Origin: Clostridium_AM tanneri
GTDB lineage: Bacteria; Bacillota; Clostridia; Clostridiales; Clostridiaceae
Reading direction: 5' to 3'
Assembly (NCBI RefSeq): GCF_033659955.1
Contig: NZ_JARUJP010000001.1
Location: forward strand, 372,001 to 436,000
DNA: 64,000 bases
The translations under genes and the position numbers were made by a program. This document shows positions 62,501-64,000 of this stretch, one piece after another. The stretch's first letter is position 1, and each line of letters starts with the position of its first letter. The notes beneath the pieces were generated by a model. That model saw only the letters and a program-made list of their open reading frames with translations, did no database searches and was not told the DNA's origin.

Positions 62501-63328
62501 ATGGATATGTGGTTAAAAGAAGGTCAGATAGCTGATGCTGCTATGACATACAAAATAAAGGAAACATTAGTTACTAAAAAAACCGAATTTCAAGATTTAG
62601 CTATAGTTGATACATATGCTTTAGGAAGGATGTTGGTTTTAGACGGTATAGTTCAAACTACAATTAAAGATGAATATGTTTATCATGAAATGATAGCACA
62701 CATTCCTCTATTTACCCATCCAAATCCTAAGAAGGTACTTGTTGTTGGTGGCGGAGATGGTGGAGCTATAAGAGAAGTTCTTAAACATCCTTCTGTAGAA
62801 AAGGCAGTTTTATGTGAAATAGATGGCGAGGTTGTCAAAGAGTGTAAGAGATTCTTACCAGAAATAAGCTGTGCCTTAGATGACCCTAGATGTGAAGTAT
62901 TTATAGGTGATGGTATAAAATATGTTCATGAACACAAGAATGAGTTTGACGTAATTATAGTAGACTCAACGGATCCTTTTGGAGCTGCTGAAGGTTTATT
63001 TGGCGGTAGTTTCTATAAAGAGATATTTGAATGTTTAACAGAGGAAGGAATATTTATAGCTCAAACTGAAACTCCTTTCTATTTACCTGAAGTTGTAAAG
63101 AAGGTTTATGATGATGCAAATGCTATCTTCCCTGTAACTAGATTATTTATGGCTGGAATTCCTACTTATCCAAGTGGTTTCTGGAGCTTTACTGTAGGTT
63201 CAAAGAAGCATGATCCAAAAACTGTGGACTTATCTAACACTATAGATATAGACACAAAATACTATACTAAAGAACTTCACCATGGTTGTTTTATACTTCC
63301 TAAGTTTGTTGAAGATTTAATAAAATAG
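62501..63328 (+). CDS. speE: Spermidine synthase
   Basis: 275 residues. N-terminal beta-strand domain (MWLKEGQIADAAMTYKIKE), Rossmann methyltransferase-like core VLVVGGGDGGAIREVLKH, catalytic DSTDPFGAAEGLFG. Transfers aminopropyl from decarboxylated SAM to putrescine. ATAGGAGG precedes ATG. Alone here: speD and agmatinase genes are not adjacent. Confidence 0.95.
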   Translation: MDMWLKEGQIADAAMTYKIKETLVTKKTEFQDLAIVDTYALGRMLVLDGIVQTTIKDEYVYHEMIAHIPLFTHPNPKKVLVVGGGDGGAIREVLKHPSVEKAVLCEIDGEVVKECKRFLPEISCALDDPRCEVFIGDGIKYVHEHKNEFDVIIVDSTDPFGAAEGLFGGSFYKEIFECLTEEGIFIAQTETPFYLPEVVKKVYDDANAIFPVTRLFMAGIPTYPSGFWSFTVGSKKHDPKTVDLSNTIDIDTKYYTKELHHGCFILPKFVEDLIK

Positions 63329-63331
63329 TTG

Positions 63332-63356
63332 ATATTTAAGAGTCTCTCTTAAATAT
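63332..63356 (+). terminator. Inverted repeat after speE
   Basis: A perfect 11-bp stem ATATTTAAGAG/CTCTTAAATAT with a TCT loop, 3 bases after the stop; no T-run. Confidence 0.6.
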
Positions 63357-63395
63357 AGAGTTACATAAAAAATTAAATAATAAATTCAAGTAAAC

Positions 63396-63457
63396 GACAC
63401 ATGTGGTGCTTTGCACGTAAATCTAATTACGGTACAAAACATCACAGGTGTCTTTTT
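63396..63457 (+). other. Long hairpin with internal hairpins and T-tract
   Basis: GACACATGTGGTG pairs with CATCACAGGTGTC (12 of 13, one G-U). It encloses GTGC-TTT-GCAC and CGTAA/TTACG, which compete for the same CG, and is followed by TTTTTG. Could be a second terminator, a riboswitch-like structure or an insertion-element end. Confidence 0.45.
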
Positions 63458-63511
63458 GTTGTCTAAAAACTGACAGCACTTGCTTGAACAAAAGAAAGGA
63501 AGGTATTTTTT

Positions 63512-63541
63512 ATGCCAAATCTGGAAGCCCAAGCTAGCTAA
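63512..63541 (+). other. Nine-residue open frame with good ribosome site
   Basis: ATG-CCA...TAA (MPNLEAQAS) is preceded by AAAGGAAGG at about 8 bases and by the 63396 structure. Possibly a leader peptide or the last trace of a lost gene. Confidence 0.25.
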
Positions 63542-63565
63542 ATAATAGTATTCTTAACGCAATAA

Positions 63566-63596
63566 AAACGCCGCTAAACCATATTTAGCGACGTTT
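63566..63596. terminator. Terminator of the BMC gene (bidirectional)
   Basis: AAACG-C-CGCTAAA pairs with TTTAGCG-A-CGTTT; on the minus strand it ends in TTTTATTG. Confidence 0.85.
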
Positions 63597-63623
63597 GTAT
63601 ATTATATAGTCTAACTGAAAATC

Positions 63624-63917
63624 TTATTTTACAGCTTCTTTATTTGATGGAAGAATTACTTCAACCTCTGAATGTGGACGTGGAATAACGTGAACTGATA
63701 TTAATTCTCCAACACGTTGTGCAGCAGCAGCTCCAGCATCTGTAGCAGCTTTAACAGCTCCAACATCTCCTCTAACCATAACAGTTACAAGTCCGCCTCC
63801 AACATATTCTTTACCTATTAAATATACGTTTGCTGCCTTAACCATAGCGTCAGCTGCCTCTACTGCTCCTACTAATCCTTTAGTTTCTATCATTCCTAAT
63901 GCATCATATTTTACCAT
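63624..63917 (-). CDS. Bacterial microcompartment shell protein (EutM/PduA-like BMC-H)
   Basis: 97 residues, one BMC domain: ALGMIETKGLVGAVEAADAMVKAANV at the N-terminus, GLVTVMVRGDVGAVKAATDAGAAAA and VHVIPRPHSEVE at the C-terminus. Forms hexagonal tiles of a protein shell around ethanolamine-, propanediol- or choline-type enzymes. AGGAGGA before ATG 63917, and a terminator follows, so it ends a transcript. About 83 bases upstream to the edge are AT-rich with no gene, so it may be the only gene of its unit or the last of a locus beyond the edge. Confidence 0.93.
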   Translation of the reverse strand: MVKYDALGMIETKGLVGAVEAADAMVKAANVYLIGKEYVGGGLVTVMVRGDVGAVKAATDAGAAAAQRVGELISVHVIPRPHSEVEVILPSNKEAVK

Positions 63918-64000
63918 TTTAAAATCCTCCTAAATATCCTTTATTTTTATATTTTTATATTTTAATTTTTATTTACAAACTTTTATTTTACTATTGTTAT
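63918..64000 (-). promoter_or_regulatory. AT-rich leader of the BMC gene
   Basis: Apart from the ribosome site (AGGAGGA) there is only A/T-rich sequence up to the edge; no coding end of a neighbour is seen. Confidence 0.35.

Noticed and set aside
1..64000. CRISPR arrays, prophage, intact insertion sequences or rRNA operons
   Set aside because: No regularly spaced direct repeats, transposase, integrase, phage structural genes or rRNA sequence seen.

Overview
The window is AT-rich chromosomal DNA of a strictly anaerobic, spore-forming Firmicute, most likely a Clostridium (sensu stricto) or close relative. The grounds are short intergenic spaces with strong GGAGG ribosome sites, the spoIIAA-spoIIAB-sigF-spoVAC-spoVAD-spoVAE block, an H-type spore protein, the SCIFF peptide with its radical-SAM maturase, a rubredoxin, HemZ, a molybdo-seleno formate dehydrogenase and a microcompartment shell protein. 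There is no rRNA operon, prophage, intact insertion sequence or CRISPR array. Two tRNA-Leu genes and a probable 6S RNA are present.

Region by region. 1-6.7 kb (minus): a formate operon in the order fdhF (in-frame UGA with a bacterial SECIS), moeA, mobB, fdhD, nuoE-like, nuoF-like (cut by the left edge). This pairs a Sec formate dehydrogenase, its cofactor-maturation factors and the NADH/flavin module of a soluble, possibly electron-bifurcating complex. 7-24 kb: mixed genes, including a repeat protein resembling gamma-type spore proteins, an amidohydrolase, a lytic transglycosylase, coaE, polA, glutaminase, the GGGtGRT protein with a NifU-like partner, sspH, a membrane protein of the DUF2512 type, and a run of small hydrophilic proteins (44-69 aa) beside a GC-richer, highly foldable element. 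21.7-24.2 kb (plus) ends with an RseC-like membrane protein whose first cluster cysteine is replaced by UGA followed by a SECIS-like hairpin; I read it as an unannotated selenoprotein.

24-44 kb (minus) is the conserved Firmicute translation/stress/secretion block, transcribed ruvA, ruvB, queA, tgt, yajC, TIGR04086, scfA (SCIFF), scfB, secD, secF, a degenerate RecJ-like gene in the recJ position, apt, relA, dtd, an MBL hydrolase, hemZ, hisS, aspS, then 6S RNA and a DMT transporter. 44-55 kb: BofC-like protein, CorC/HlyC-type protein, yebC, yigZ, a HEAT protein, a MocR-type regulator, a nucleotidyltransferase, rubredoxin and an HflX whose N-terminus carries a JAMM-type metal motif. 55-64 kb: hpt-like gene, penicillin-binding protein 1A, the spoVA and spoIIA operons, spermidine synthase and a BMC shell protein at the right edge.

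The strongest novelty candidates are the Sec-containing RseC-like protein (23735-24160), the structured repeat at 20224-20404 with two solo 5' fragments, the small-protein cluster at 20.0-21.4 kb, the JAMM-HflX architecture, the inactivated RecJ relic, and two structured intergenic regions near spoIIA/speE and the BMC gene. Several start codons were moved from the longest open frame to the one preceded by a proper ribosome site; each case is stated.
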